Of a DNA stretch of 64,000 bases, positions 35,649 to 44,962 are shown piece after piece. Numbering within the stretch: the first letter of the stretch is position 1; every line of letters begins with the position of its first letter. The notes below the pieces were generated by a model. That model saw only the letters and a program-made list of their open reading frames with translations. It ran no database searches and was not told the DNA's origin. Source of the stretch: Neobacillus nitrireducens. Its GTDB lineage: Bacteria > Bacillota > Bacilli > Bacillales > Cytobacillaceae. Location of the stretch: positions 5,051,001 to 5,115,000 of the forward strand of contig NZ_CP133262.1 of NCBI RefSeq assembly GCF_030915405.1, read 5' to 3'. The position numbers and the translations under genes are program-made.

Positions 35649-36893
35649 ATGATTATTTTTACGGATATCGATCTTGATGGTCTTGGATGCGGGCTTATTG
35701 CGAAACTAGCCTTTGCTGACAAAGCGAATGTATTTTACAGTTCTTATCGAAATTTAAATCAAAGAGTGGAAGCTGTGATTAAAAACCCTGAGAATAATAA
35801 TGTCGAAATCTACATTACGGATTTGGCTGTAAATGAGCAAGTCGAGAAAAAACTCGAGGAGCGGTTTCGCCAGGGAAAACATGTTCAAATGATTGATCAT
35901 CATGTGACGGCGATGCATTTCAATCAGTACAAATGGGGGAGTGTAATTCCGGAGTATGAGACGGGGAAAAAGACATGTGCAACCTCCTTATTTTATGATT
36001 ACCTGATTGAACACAATATAATGGAACGAAATAGAGCACTGGAGGAATTTATTGAATTAGTCCGTCAATATGACACTTGGGAATGGGATGAAAATAATAA
36101 TTTAACCGCAAAACGTCTAAATGATTTGTTCTATATCATGAGTCGTGAACTATTTGAAGAAGAAATGTTAAAAAGGTTGACGGAAAATGCTGATTCGTTT
36201 GAGCTAACAGATACAGAAACTATGCTGCTCGATATTGAGGAACAAAAAATTCATCGGTATATCCATTCAAAAAGTAGACAACTGGTGCAAACCTTTGTTG
36301 ATGATTATTGTGTTGGGATTGTCCATGCCGAACAATATTTATCAGAACTTGGAAATGAGTTAAATAATTTATATCCACATTTAGATATGATTATCCTTTT
36401 GAATATAGGTGGGAAGAAGATGGGATTTCGAACCATTCATGATGAGGTAAATGTTGCCGAATTTGCAAAAGGATACGGCGGAGGAGGGCATCCAAAAGCT
36501 TCCGGGTCGGAATTGACTAGAGAAGCGTTTGAAAAGTTTGTTCAAAATGTTTTTGAGATTATCCCAGTTAAACCTGATGCCAATCGTAATGAATTTAATC
36601 TTAAAGATTCTCCGGTTGGAACATCTTATCAGAACCCGCTGGGAGAAAATTCATTTATCATACCTGATGGAGATGGCAACTATTCTATTGTACATAATAA
36701 GGAGAAAACTGAGCAGAAATTCTCAACCTTCGCGGATGCAGAACGGTATCTAAAAAGAAATTATTCTTCGTCGCTTCGAAGTGACCACGAATACATTTAT
36801 CAGGTTTCTAAAGCACTTAGGATCTCACAAGATGAATTAAGAGGGAATTTTCAGGAACTCATCAGGAACTATCTTATAGATATTACTTTATGA
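35649..36893 (+). CDS. nrnB: DHH-family oligoribonuclease NrnB
   Basis: 414 residues. The DHH domain starts MIIFTDIDLDGLGCGLIAK and includes ITDLAVNEQVE and MIDHHVTAMHFN. The DHHA1 part has RTIHDEVNVAEFA and YGGGGHPKASG. Overall wording (VRQYDTWEW, RLNDLF, GIVHAE) is very close to B. subtilis NrnB, which degrades 2-5-nt RNA from the 3' end with Mn2+. The GGTGG site and conservation favour the ATG at 35649; the open frame extends 10 codons upstream. An extended -10 (TGGTATAAT, 35526-35534) lies upstream. Confidence 0.88.
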   Translation: MIIFTDIDLDGLGCGLIAKLAFADKANVFYSSYRNLNQRVEAVIKNPENNNVEIYITDLAVNEQVEKKLEERFRQGKHVQMIDHHVTAMHFNQYKWGSVIPEYETGKKTCATSLFYDYLIEHNIMERNRALEEFIELVRQYDTWEWDENNNLTAKRLNDLFYIMSRELFEEEMLKRLTENADSFELTDTETMLLDIEEQKIHRYIHSKSRQLVQTFVDDYCVGIVHAEQYLSELGNELNNLYPHLDMIILLNIGGKKMGFRTIHDEVNVAEFAKGYGGGGHPKASGSELTREAFEKFVQNVFEIIPVKPDANRNEFNLKDSPVGTSYQNPLGENSFIIPDGDGNYSIVHNKEKTEQKFSTFADAERYLKRNYSSSLRSDHEYIYQVSKALRISQDELRGNFQELIRNYLIDITL

Positions 36894-36898
36894 ATAGG

Positions 36899-36940
36899 AA
36901 AAGCCATTCCTTATTGAAAGGGAGTGGCTTTCCCTATTTT
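36899..36940 (+). terminator. rho-independent terminator after nrnB
   Basis: Stem AAGCCATTCC / GGAGTGGCTT (one T-G pair) followed by TCCCTATTTTTTC. The rest of the 290-base gap to the next gene shows no further structure I can support. Confidence 0.65.
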
Positions 36941-37189
36941 TTCTTAGTTGCGGGTTTAAGGTCTTATTAAGAATGGAGTGGTAAATTTATCGTGGGTATA
37001 TTAGATTACTATTTTAAAATTGTAATCACCATGCAATAGACAGAAAATATAAATACATATTCCTGTAATATTTTTATGATATGATTTGCTTAAATGATAA
37101 GACGATTGATTATAGGAAATATTTGGTGAGAGGTAAAGAAAAGAATAGTAATATACCTTTTTGATTGAATTTAACTATGGGGTGATATG

Positions 37190-38176
37190 ATGGCTTCAAT
37201 TTCAAAAAGGAGTAAGTATTTTGATAATGCAAAATTTATTTTGATTTTTCTTGTCGTTTTTGGGCATTTGATAAGTCCATTAAAGGAACAAGATGGAATT
37301 CTATTTACTTTATATACAGTTATTTTTCTATTCCATATGCCGGCTTTTATCTTGATTTCCGGATATTTTGCAAAAGGTTATAAAAAGAAAGGCTACTTTA
37401 TCAAGTCGATAAAGAAGATTTTACTGCCTTATTTTATTTTTCAAATCATCTATTCCATTTATTATTTTTTGAATGGTCAGGAAGAAAAGCTTGATTTCGA
37501 TTTTTTACATCCTCATTGGTCTCTCTGGTTTTTGATGAGTTTGTTTTTTTGGAATGTATTGCTCTATCTTTTTGCAAAGTTAAAATGGTGGGGTTTTATT
37601 ATTTCCATTGTTTTGGGGATTGCGATTGGTTTTGTTGATCAAGCGGGGAGTTTTTTAAGCTTATCAAGAACTTTTGTATTCTTCCCTTATTTTCTCATGG
37701 GGTTTTTACTAAATGGTGATCAGTTAAAAAAAATTATTCGGGCCAGATATTCACTTCCGGTAGGAATTGCAATTATTATTGGGACGTGTGTTTTCTTTAG
37801 CTTAAGTTTCCCGCAGGATGCGGTGTCTTGGCTTTTAGGTGATACCTCTTATGCAAATATGGGAGGAGAGGAATTGACCGATGGCCTTACTCGAGGACTT
37901 CAATATGGGTTGACCTTACTTGTTGTCTTTGGTTTTTTAGCCTTAATTCCTTCAAACCAGTTTAAAGTGACTCAAATAGGTGAAAGAACGTTATATGTGT
38001 ATTTGCTTCATGGATTTATTATTAAATCACTTCAAGTGGTTCTTCCTAACGAAAGTATCATCTCATTTTCAGGAAATTACCTTTTACTTTTGGTTCTTTC
38101 CTTAATGATTTGTATCATTCTTGGAAGTTATTTAATAAAAAAATATACCCAGCCACTAGTTGAATTGAAAGTTTAA
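37190..38176 (+). CDS. acyltransferase family 3 membrane protein (YkrP-like)
   Basis: 328 residues, about ten helices. The N-terminus has KYFDNAKFILIFLVVFGHL, placing the family's catalytic His in helix 1, and FLFHMPAFILISGYFAKG follows. Later HPHWSLWFLMSLFFW and LYVYLLHGFIIKSL complete the family pattern. Such proteins O-acylate extracytoplasmic sugars or polymers; the acceptor is unknown. Two adjacent ATGs (37187, 37190) follow GGGGTG; the second is better spaced. Confidence 0.8.
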   Translation: MASISKRSKYFDNAKFILIFLVVFGHLISPLKEQDGILFTLYTVIFLFHMPAFILISGYFAKGYKKKGYFIKSIKKILLPYFIFQIIYSIYYFLNGQEEKLDFDFLHPHWSLWFLMSLFFWNVLLYLFAKLKWWGFIISIVLGIAIGFVDQAGSFLSLSRTFVFFPYFLMGFLLNGDQLKKIIRARYSLPVGIAIIIGTCVFFSLSFPQDAVSWLLGDTSYANMGGEELTDGLTRGLQYGLTLLVVFGFLALIPSNQFKVTQIGERTLYVYLLHGFIIKSLQVVLPNESIISFSGNYLLLLVLSLMICIILGSYLIKKYTQPLVELKV

Positions 38177-38192
38177 TTGGAATGAATTTACT

Positions 38193-38230
38193 AAAATAGC
38201 CGAACTGGTTGTAACCAGTTCGGCTATTTT
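38193..38230. terminator. bidirectional terminator
   Basis: An 18-base near-perfect inverted repeat (AAAATAGCCGAACTGGTT and its complement) with a 2-base centre, between the convergent acyltransferase and racA genes. Confidence 0.85.
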
Positions 38231-38262
38231 GTGTATCAAAGTTATGAATAAATTGAAATGAC

Positions 38263-38784
38263 CTAAAAACCGAATAAAGAGCTAACTATATTTTTCTTTT
38301 TCCTTTTGACTTTTTTGTGATCAAAAACAAGTGGTTCATCAATTTTTGAGGCCATTTGCAAATCATTCATCTGTTTTTGTAGTTGTTCCACTTGCTGTGT
38401 TAAATCTTTTACAAGATGTTGCAAATCCTCAAGTTCACGACGATGTTGAAGGAGTTGATAGGAAACAACCGAATCTGCTTTTGAGTTTAGATTATTTTCT
38501 AACTCACTGACTTTTGTCAGTAACTTTTCTAAAACTTGATTGTCTTCTACCGCCTTAGCAATTCCTTTTCGTGGAATTTTTTCCTTCTTTAATGGCACTA
38601 TTTCCTGAATTAATGTCCCGTTTTGGAGCTTTTCATGTATTTCTTTTAATAATTCAATATCCTCGCTGCTAAAATAGTAATGTCCACGCTCGTTTCTTTC
38701 CATGGGCAGATCGAGCTGTTTTACCCAGCGCTGAATAGTACTTGTAGATACACCGATTAATTTTGCTACTTCACTTGTATTCAT
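38263..38784 (-). CDS. racA: chromosome-anchoring protein RacA
   Basis: 173 residues. N-terminal MerR-type HTH (MNTSEVAKLIGVSTSTIQ, WVKQLDLPMERNERGHY), then coiled coil (about 80-145, with YQLLQHRRELEDLQ) and a basic tail ending KRKKKNIVSSLFGF. This matches RacA, which binds centromere-like sites near the origin and tethers them at the cell pole through DivIVA during sporulation. GGAGGGATTCGAA fixes the ATG at 38784; the open frame starts 11 codons earlier. Confidence 0.85.
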   Translation of the reverse strand: MNTSEVAKLIGVSTSTIQRWVKQLDLPMERNERGHYYFSSEDIELLKEIHEKLQNGTLIQEIVPLKKEKIPRKGIAKAVEDNQVLEKLLTKVSELENNLNSKADSVVSYQLLQHRRELEDLQHLVKDLTQQVEQLQKQMNDLQMASKIDEPLVFDHKKVKRKKKNIVSSLFGF

Positions 38785-38885
38785 TTCGAATCCCTCCATT
38801 GATAAAATAAACCCCAATCCACGAGTGATGAAATATTGTTTTATTTTTTAAACAGGGAGTCGTTCTATCGATGGCCTCTTTCGTT

Positions 38886-39848
38886 TTAAGTCCAGAATTT
38901 CCACCATTTCTTTTCTTTTGTTGCAGCCACATCTCGATAACTATTTAACATTTGTTGAAAAGCAATCTCTCTTTGAGTAATTTCTTGTCGGTATAGATTC
39001 CGCTCTTCAATAAAAAATTCACGTTCTTTTGACATTGCTTCAGTTAGACTTGAGATTTCGTTATTCGTAACATCCACATAGTGGGATAATTCCTCGGTAG
39101 TTTCTGATAACTGCTTGGAAAGGGTATAAATTTCTTGAGAAGTCTCTATCGAAACGTTAGCAATGTTGTTGGAAAGGTGCTGTAACGAGTCAGCAGATAG
39201 TTCAGAGGCTTTCTCAAGTGTCTCTGATAACTCATGAATTTCAGCTTTTGTGTTAGCGGACGATTTATAAATAGAGTCAGATAAGGACTTAACAGTTGTA
39301 TATGTTCCATTCCTTATTTCCTTTTTTACCTCTTCAAGTACTTCTTTTCGAACTACAGTTCTGATTTCGTCTTTAACTTCGCTCAGGAAATTTTGCTTTA
39401 ATGTGGCTATTGCCTCGAATAACTGATGTGCCTCGATAGCATCTTGGATGGTGATCGGTTTGACCGTGTCGGTTAGAACCTCTAATGAGACGATTGGTGA
39501 TTCGGACACATCTTCATTTTCAAAGATTTCTAGTGAACCTTCAGACGAATCTGGTATTTCCTCACTTCCAAAGACCTCTTGTGAAAAGTGGGGTAGTTCA
39601 TAAACATCCTGACTTTCAGGATGAAGTTTTTTCTGCATCGATTCCCTAATGGATACCTTAGTTAATTTTTTATCGTATAGTTGTTTAATTTCTTTAAGTT
39701 GTTCAATTTCCAAATCTGTATATATCCTCGCCCCTTGTTTTGAACGAGGAATTTCTAGTAAATCAACTAAATCTTTCTCCCAGTGACGAAGGGTGCCTGG
39801 TGTTGTATTTAATATTTTAGCTACCTCTTTTAAGGTATAAGTTTTCAT
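38886..39848 (-). CDS. MerR-type HTH protein with long coiled coil and aromatic C-tail
   Basis: 320 residues. Residues 1-70 are a MerR-like HTH (YTLKEVAKILNTTPGTLRHW, RSKQGARIYTDLEIEQL). An acidic low-complexity stretch follows (about 75-130, with EIPDSSEGSLEIFENED), then a predicted coiled coil from about 150 to 305 with repeated SLSDS/ELSETLEKAS/LSKQLSETTEELS heptads. The C-terminus KEKKWWKFWT is short, basic and aromatic. The same C-tail occurs in DUF3967-type proteins as I recall them. It resembles RacA in plan (HTH, coiled coil, basic tail) but is almost twice as long and lies about 100 bases upstream of racA on the same strand. Confidence 0.7.
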   Translation of the reverse strand: MKTYTLKEVAKILNTTPGTLRHWEKDLVDLLEIPRSKQGARIYTDLEIEQLKEIKQLYDKKLTKVSIRESMQKKLHPESQDVYELPHFSQEVFGSEEIPDSSEGSLEIFENEDVSESPIVSLEVLTDTVKPITIQDAIEAHQLFEAIATLKQNFLSEVKDEIRTVVRKEVLEEVKKEIRNGTYTTVKSLSDSIYKSSANTKAEIHELSETLEKASELSADSLQHLSNNIANVSIETSQEIYTLSKQLSETTEELSHYVDVTNNEISSLTEAMSKEREFFIEERNLYRQEITQREIAFQQMLNSYRDVAATKEKKWWKFWT

Positions 39849-40091
39849 GTTAAAAACATTCCTTTCTATTTATCTAGGAAATAAATCATCGTTAGGTTAG
39901 TTATTCACCATTCACTATTACTTTTTCCTGCTAGATGACAAAAGCTATCAAAACAAGACGGAAAGCCAGAAATAACAACATTTTTTTGCAAATTGAGCAC
40001 TTAATAAGAAAAATCACGAAAAAACGATTGAGCAAAGTAGAATGGAGGTTTATCATAGGGAGTGAAATGATGAAGAAAGAAGGATCTCAAC

Positions 40092-40928
40092 ATGTGGATT
40101 GCGGCAGCCTTTGTTACTATGGTTTGCTTCGGGACTAATAATACGATTTTCAAGTGGAGTACGCAGAGGAAAGTGTCGAAAGTACATATTCAGTTCTACT
40201 TCTACTTTGTCGCATTCCTTTTAACATTCGGATTTGCAATAGTAGCAGGAACGGTTCACCTCAATCTAATCACCATTTTGCTCGGAGCTTTTATTGGCAT
40301 ATTAAATGCAAACGGTAATATCCAAATGTCAATGGCCTTTGAAAAGGGACCAGCTAGCTTGACATCGCCATTAGTGGGAACAAATACAATATTTCCTATC
40401 CTTTGTGCCGGCGTTGTTTTCCATGAACATATCTCACTGATTCAGTGGGTTGGAATCTTAATTATGCTTGGCTCAGCCATGGCCATTCAGTATTCATCTG
40501 ATAATAAAGGAAGAATCAATTATTATCCTTGGATGATGCGTGTGGGTCTTGCAATATTTTCATTTGGTTTATTAGGGATCTTAATGAAAACTTCATCCTA
40601 TTTACAAATTAATTCATTAGATATCCTTATTGCCATGTATGGCGGGGGGAGTATCTATTTAGCCATTTGCAGTATGTATAAAAAGGAAAAGTGGCAGCGG
40701 TCAGAGGCCAATGTTGGTTCCATTGTTGGGTTAATTAGCATTTTGGGATATAGCAGCTATTTCTATGCCCTTAAGACTGGAACAGCAAGTATCGTGTTTC
40801 CAATTGTTAGTTTGAATTGTCTTGTCGTTGTTCTGGCGGGGGTTCTTCTTTATAAAGAAAAACTAAAAAGATATCAACTGATTGGTGTCCTTACTGCTCT
40901 GCTTGGAATTATTTTCACGAAGATTTAA
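40092..40928 (+). CDS. EamA-family (DMT) transporter
   Basis: 278 residues, ten helices in two EamA repeats (about 1-130 and 145-278). Motifs: FGTNNTIFKWST, GPASLTSPLVGTNTIFPIL, GTASIVFPIVSLNCLVVVLAG and YQLIGVLTALLGI. Exporter or importer of a small metabolite; substrate unknown. The ribosome site is AAGAAGGA before ATG 40092. Confidence 0.8.
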   Translation: MWIAAAFVTMVCFGTNNTIFKWSTQRKVSKVHIQFYFYFVAFLLTFGFAIVAGTVHLNLITILLGAFIGILNANGNIQMSMAFEKGPASLTSPLVGTNTIFPILCAGVVFHEHISLIQWVGILIMLGSAMAIQYSSDNKGRINYYPWMMRVGLAIFSFGLLGILMKTSSYLQINSLDILIAMYGGGSIYLAICSMYKKEKWQRSEANVGSIVGLISILGYSSYFYALKTGTASIVFPIVSLNCLVVVLAGVLLYKEKLKRYQLIGVLTALLGIIFTKI

Positions 40929-40937
40929 AGCGCAAAG

Positions 40938-40985
40938 AAGTGCAGAATGTTTCAATTTGATTGAAATACTCTGCACTTTTATTTT
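40938..40985. terminator. hairpin between convergent genes
   Basis: Stem AAGTGCAGA / TCTGCACTT with an inner TTTCAA-TTTGA-TTGAAA stem, followed by TTTATTTT on the plus strand. Confidence 0.75.
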
Positions 40986-41012
40986 ACTTGTATTTATTTT
41001 ATTCCCAGCTCG

Positions 41013-41801
41013 TTATTTCACCAACCCTAGCATTTTTAACCCATTATAAATCCCGGAATCAGTGACTTCGGTAGTTTTATGCTTTGCGTATTGAAATAGG
41101 TCGGAATGACCGTTTCCCATCGCAAAGCTCTCGCCAACCTGTTGAAGCATTTCCTTATCATTCATTCCATCTCCAAAGGCAATGGAGCTTTCTTTGTTGA
41201 TGCCAAGCCTCTTCAAAACTACTTGAATTCCATAGCCTTTATTCACACTATCTCTAATAACATCATAGCAATGACGCATTCCCTCTACATTGATTTGGGA
41301 TAAATGGATACCATCTTCCTTATTGTAAAGGGCAGGGTCTTCTTTTTTTAAATTAACAAGCGTCATCCCTAAAACAGTGTGTTTAATTGAAGGAGAATAT
41401 GCTTCATTTTTATGTAAGTGGAACTTTTGCATGAATTCAGTAATGATCTCAGACGTTAAATTGGTAAAGACGTTCTTACTATTCGTATATAGTACCACTT
41501 CATGTTTGTTATCCTTTGCAATTTCCAAGAAACTCTGAACAGTTGAGCTTTTCATCGGTTCCTGGAATAAATCTTCACCTTTATATATGGCATAGGCACC
41601 GTTATAACCTATGAATGAGTGAATATTCAATTCTTTTGCAAGTTCCTTTAATTCATGAAGCGGCCTGCCTGTTGCTAAGAAAACCTCGATGCCCCTTGCC
41701 TGTACCTGTGAAATGGCCTCTTTTGTGGAATCCTCAATCGTATCATCGGGCCTCACTAAGGTCCCATCAATATCTAAAAATAAAACTTTGTAATTGGTCA
41801 T
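41013..41801 (-). CDS. Cof-type HAD phosphatase
   Basis: 262 residues. HAD motif I FLDIDGTLV, motif II LATGRP, motif III Lys in VLKRLGINKESSIAF and motif IV GDGMNDKEML are all present, with a type IIB cap between about 85 and 190. Cytoplasmic sugar-phosphate or flavin-phosphate phosphatase family; the specific substrate is unknown. Confidence 0.88.
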   Translation of the reverse strand: MTNYKVLFLDIDGTLVRPDDTIEDSTKEAISQVQARGIEVFLATGRPLHELKELAKELNIHSFIGYNGAYAIYKGEDLFQEPMKSSTVQSFLEIAKDNKHEVVLYTNSKNVFTNLTSEIITEFMQKFHLHKNEAYSPSIKHTVLGMTLVNLKKEDPALYNKEDGIHLSQINVEGMRHCYDVIRDSVNKGYGIQVVLKRLGINKESSIAFGDGMNDKEMLQQVGESFAMGNGHSDLFQYAKHKTTEVTDSGIYNGLKMLGLVK

Positions 41802-41917
41802 GAATGATGCTCCTTCTCCGCAAATATTACTTTTAGTCTACCACGATTTGGAAAGCAAAGTCACATCAAAGAGAACCGATTAAATTTACTGAAAGGTAAA
41901 AAAAGTAAATACGCCCA

Positions 41918-41964
41918 TTGACAAACCGACCATCGGTACAGCTGCAGACATGCAGTTTTTTTTT
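41918..41964 (+). promoter_or_regulatory. orphan -35/TetR-like operator followed by a terminator hairpin
   Basis: TTGACA (41918-41923) overlaps ACCGA-CCA-TCGGT (41925-41937), the pattern often found as a TetR-family operator. No -10 follows at the right distance. Instead CTGCA-GACA-TGCAG (41942-41955) and nine Ts form a terminator. It looks like the remains of a promoter region fused to a terminator. Confidence 0.4.
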
Positions 41965-42032
41965 AATTGAATCGATATTTGGAGGAATAATAGAGTGTGC
42001 AATATACAAAAACTCAAAAAGTGAGGAATCTT

Positions 42033-42761
42033 ATGAAAAAGATTTTAATACTATTCTTATTTTTTCACATTTTAGGACATCCAAAAAGCGCTAATGCGCA
42101 GCAAAAGATTCCTATTTTAATTTATCATTCCATTGATAAATTTAATGGTATTGGTTCCAAAGAGTTATTTGTAACTCCGGAGAATTTCGAGAAACAAATG
42201 ATCTATTTAAGAGACCATGGGTATACTTTATTAACCTTTGATCGTTGGCAGGAAAGTAATTCTGTAAAGAAGCCGATTTTTATCACATTTGATGATGGTT
42301 ACAAAAACAATCTTAGTGTCTATTCGATTTTTCAAAAGCTCGCAACAGGAAATTTTCGTCCAGCCGGTACCTTTTTTGTGATATCTGATTTCATAGGAAG
42401 AGCAAACCGCCTATCTAAATCAGATCTAAAAATGCTAGCAGATTCAGGATTCATCTCGATTCAGTCTCATACAGCTACACATCCTGATTTAACCAAATCG
42501 GAAAATCTAAATTATGAGCTAAAAGAATCAAAAGAAAAAATTCAGCAAATAACCGGGAAACCAGTGATTGCTCTCGCTTATCCCTATGGAAATACCAATG
42601 AACATGTGGTGGGAGAAACGAAAAAGTATTATCGGTATGGTCTGACGACAACGCCAGGTCCATTCTCGATGACAGGCTTAAAAAACGAACTCTACTATTT
42701 ACCTCGAATTTATATCAAATATTCAATGACACTTGATGAGTTTGAAAAAGCGTTGAGGTAG
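42033..42761 (+). CDS. exported polysaccharide deacetylase
   Basis: 242 residues from the ATG at 42033 (GAGGAATCTT precedes it). The signal peptide MKKILILFLFFHILG ends near SANA. The frame also allows a GTG at 41997 behind GGAGGA, but that would bury the signal. CE4 motifs: IPILIYHSID, FITFDDGYKNN (catalytic Asp and metal Asp), SIQSHTATHPDL (metal His pair) and LAYPYGNTN. Expected to N-deacetylate a cell-surface glycan. Confidence 0.85.
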   Translation: MKKILILFLFFHILGHPKSANAQQKIPILIYHSIDKFNGIGSKELFVTPENFEKQMIYLRDHGYTLLTFDRWQESNSVKKPIFITFDDGYKNNLSVYSIFQKLATGNFRPAGTFFVISDFIGRANRLSKSDLKMLADSGFISIQSHTATHPDLTKSENLNYELKESKEKIQQITGKPVIALAYPYGNTNEHVVGETKKYYRYGLTTTPGPFSMTGLKNELYYLPRIYIKYSMTLDEFEKALR

Positions 42762-42870
42762 ACGAATTAGAAAATGAAAAGACAATGTAAACTGCCCGAA
42801 ACTTCTATGTAATCAAACAACGTTATAATAGTGTAAATATAATCGAGACTCTATTAGGGCGGGTGTTTTT

Positions 42871-43218
42871 ATGGAAGAAACAATGGCAAAATCTTACTTA
42901 CAAAAATCACTAGATGAGTGGAAGGATGATATATCACTAGTTTTAACAGAAATTGCAAATGAATATGATGAAGTAGCACAGGAACTAAAAGTTTATTCCT
43001 ATAAATATGGAATAACAAAGCAAGTGATTCAATCGACGGTAAACGAAGAAATTATCGAAAAAATTCGTGACTTGTACCATAAACCATTTGAAGAAAGCTA
43101 TAACCAACTGAAAGAATACATAAAGGATCTCGAGGAAAAAAGGCGTGTTTTCCAGATGTTTATCCAAAAGATTGATGAAGTCACAAGAAAAGAATCGGCG
43201 AAAATTACTACTTATTAG
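42871..43218 (+). CDS. hypothetical helical protein
   Basis: 115 residues, highly charged and helical, with coiled-coil-like stretches (VAQELKVYSYKYGIT, YNQLKEYIKDLEEKRR). No Cys, signal or membrane segment. The ribosome site is AGGGCGGG before ATG 42871, and a terminator follows. I do not recognise it. Confidence 0.6.
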   Translation: MEETMAKSYLQKSLDEWKDDISLVLTEIANEYDEVAQELKVYSYKYGITKQVIQSTVNEEIIEKIRDLYHKPFEESYNQLKEYIKDLEEKRRVFQMFIQKIDEVTRKESAKITTY

Positions 43219-43243
43219 GAAGTAATCTCATCCCCCTATAACT

Positions 43244-43285
43244 AAAAAGCAGCCTGATCAATTGATTGGGTTGCTTTTTATTTGA
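43244..43285 (+). terminator. rho-independent terminator
   Basis: Stem AAAAAGCAGCC / GGGTTGCTTTTT (G-U pairs) with T-rich tail, after the 42871 gene. Confidence 0.7.
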
Positions 43286-43359
43286 CAATTGTTAAAGAAC
43301 CAGTGCTTAAGTGTCCTGCATATATTAATAACAGATATAAATTGTGAGGTGTGAAACCA

Positions 43360-44862
43360 ATGATCACCGCTAGTATTGGCAGTAAAACCTACCGAATCCC
43401 GGATAACCTTGAAGAATATTTTCAACCGTTTCGCTCACAAGTGATTGGGATGAACCAAGAATTTGCTTCCCCCTATGGAAGAAAGACAATAATCTATGCG
43501 GACTGGACAGCAAGCGGGCGCCTTTATCGACCCATCGAACAGAAGATTTCTGAGGTATTTGGTCCTTTTATGGCAAATACTCATACTGAATCGAATATAA
43601 CCAGTTTGATGATGACTGGAATCTATAATCAATCCAGAAAAATTATTAAGGACCATGTCAATGCTGACGAGCATGATGCTTTGATTCTGGATGGGTTTGG
43701 AATGACCTCTGTCATGAATAAGTTTCAGCGGATGATTGGAATCAGGGTCCATGAACAGTGGAAAGGTCGTCTGCAGCTTTCCGAAATTGAGCGCCCGGTT
43801 ATTTTTTTAACACATATGGAACATCATTCTAACCAAACATCCTGGCTCGAGACTCTGGGGGAAGTAGTTGTATTAAGTCCTGATGAAAATGGCGGCGTCG
43901 ACATTAACCAGCTTGAACAACTGCTTCATCGTTATAAAAACAGACGCATGAAGATTGGCTCATTTACTGCATGCTCCAATGTAACAGGGATTCAAACCCC
44001 ATATCATCAATTAGCGAAAATCATGCACCAGCATGGCGGTATCTGTTTAGTGGATTTTGCGGCTGCAGCTCCATATGTAACCATCAACATGCACCCTGAG
44101 GATCCCTTGGAAAAACTTGATGCCATCTTTTTCTCCCCTCATAAGTTTTTAGGGGGACCGGGAACTAGCGGTGTCATGGTTTTTGATCGTAGATTATATG
44201 CCAATCATGTACCCGACCATCCAGGGGGCGGGACTGTGACCTGGACGAATCCATGGGGCGAGCACCAATATCATCTGAACATCGAACTGCGTGAAGATGG
44301 TGGGACACCAGGAATATTACAAGCCATTCGAACAGCTCTTTGTTTGAATTTGAAAGACCAAATGGGTGCGGAAAATATCTTAAAAAGAGAGAAGGAACAG
44401 TTAGGTATTTTGTTACCTGGCTTAGTAGAGATTCCAGGTCTTCATTTATTAGATGGTCATAAAACAGATCGTTTGGGTATCGTCTCTTTTTATATTGAGA
44501 ATATCCATTATAATCTTATCGTCCGCTTGCTTAATGACCGGTTTGGGATTCAGGTTAGAGGGGGATGTTCCTGTGCAGGTACCTATGGACACTATCTTCT
44601 CCATATTAATAAACAATCCTCTATGGAAATTTCCGAAAAAATTAATCAGGGAGATCTTTCGAAGAAACCGGGGTGGGTGCGTTTCTCGTTGCATCCGATT
44701 ATGACTAACGAAGAAATCCTGTTGTTTGTAAATGCCATAAGAGATATCGCCTTTAATATAAATGAATGGAAAATTGATTATCGATATGATAAAGCAAGTA
44801 ATGATTACTTTTTCGTGAACCACGTAAGAGAGGATATGGCTCCACTATTTCGGTTTGAATAA
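43360..44862 (+). CDS. PLP-dependent aminotransferase class V (cysteine desulfurase-like)
   Basis: 500 residues. HMEHHSNQTSWLE, GGICLVDFAAAAPY and FFSPHKFLGGPGTSG (PLP Lys) form the fold-type I core. RGGCSCAGTYG near residue 415 is a Cys-containing loop like the active-site loop of desulfurases. It is longer than NifS/SufS (about 400) because of an N-terminal extension (about 45 residues) and insertions near HINKQSSMEISEKINQG. Start ATG 43360 is 8 bases from GAGGTG. Desulfurase activity is possible but unproven. Confidence 0.82.
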   Translation: MITASIGSKTYRIPDNLEEYFQPFRSQVIGMNQEFASPYGRKTIIYADWTASGRLYRPIEQKISEVFGPFMANTHTESNITSLMMTGIYNQSRKIIKDHVNADEHDALILDGFGMTSVMNKFQRMIGIRVHEQWKGRLQLSEIERPVIFLTHMEHHSNQTSWLETLGEVVVLSPDENGGVDINQLEQLLHRYKNRRMKIGSFTACSNVTGIQTPYHQLAKIMHQHGGICLVDFAAAAPYVTINMHPEDPLEKLDAIFFSPHKFLGGPGTSGVMVFDRRLYANHVPDHPGGGTVTWTNPWGEHQYHLNIELREDGGTPGILQAIRTALCLNLKDQMGAENILKREKEQLGILLPGLVEIPGLHLLDGHKTDRLGIVSFYIENIHYNLIVRLLNDRFGIQVRGGCSCAGTYGHYLLHINKQSSMEISEKINQGDLSKKPGWVRFSLHPIMTNEEILLFVNAIRDIAFNINEWKIDYRYDKASNDYFFVNHVREDMAPLFRFE

Positions 44863-44962
44863 ACGGTTGATGCAACAAAGGAAGGTAGCTATCTGTACCT
44901 TTTTAAATAAAGCAACCACAAACTAGTATAGGCATAAGATATCAGATGAAAGGTGGGATCGC

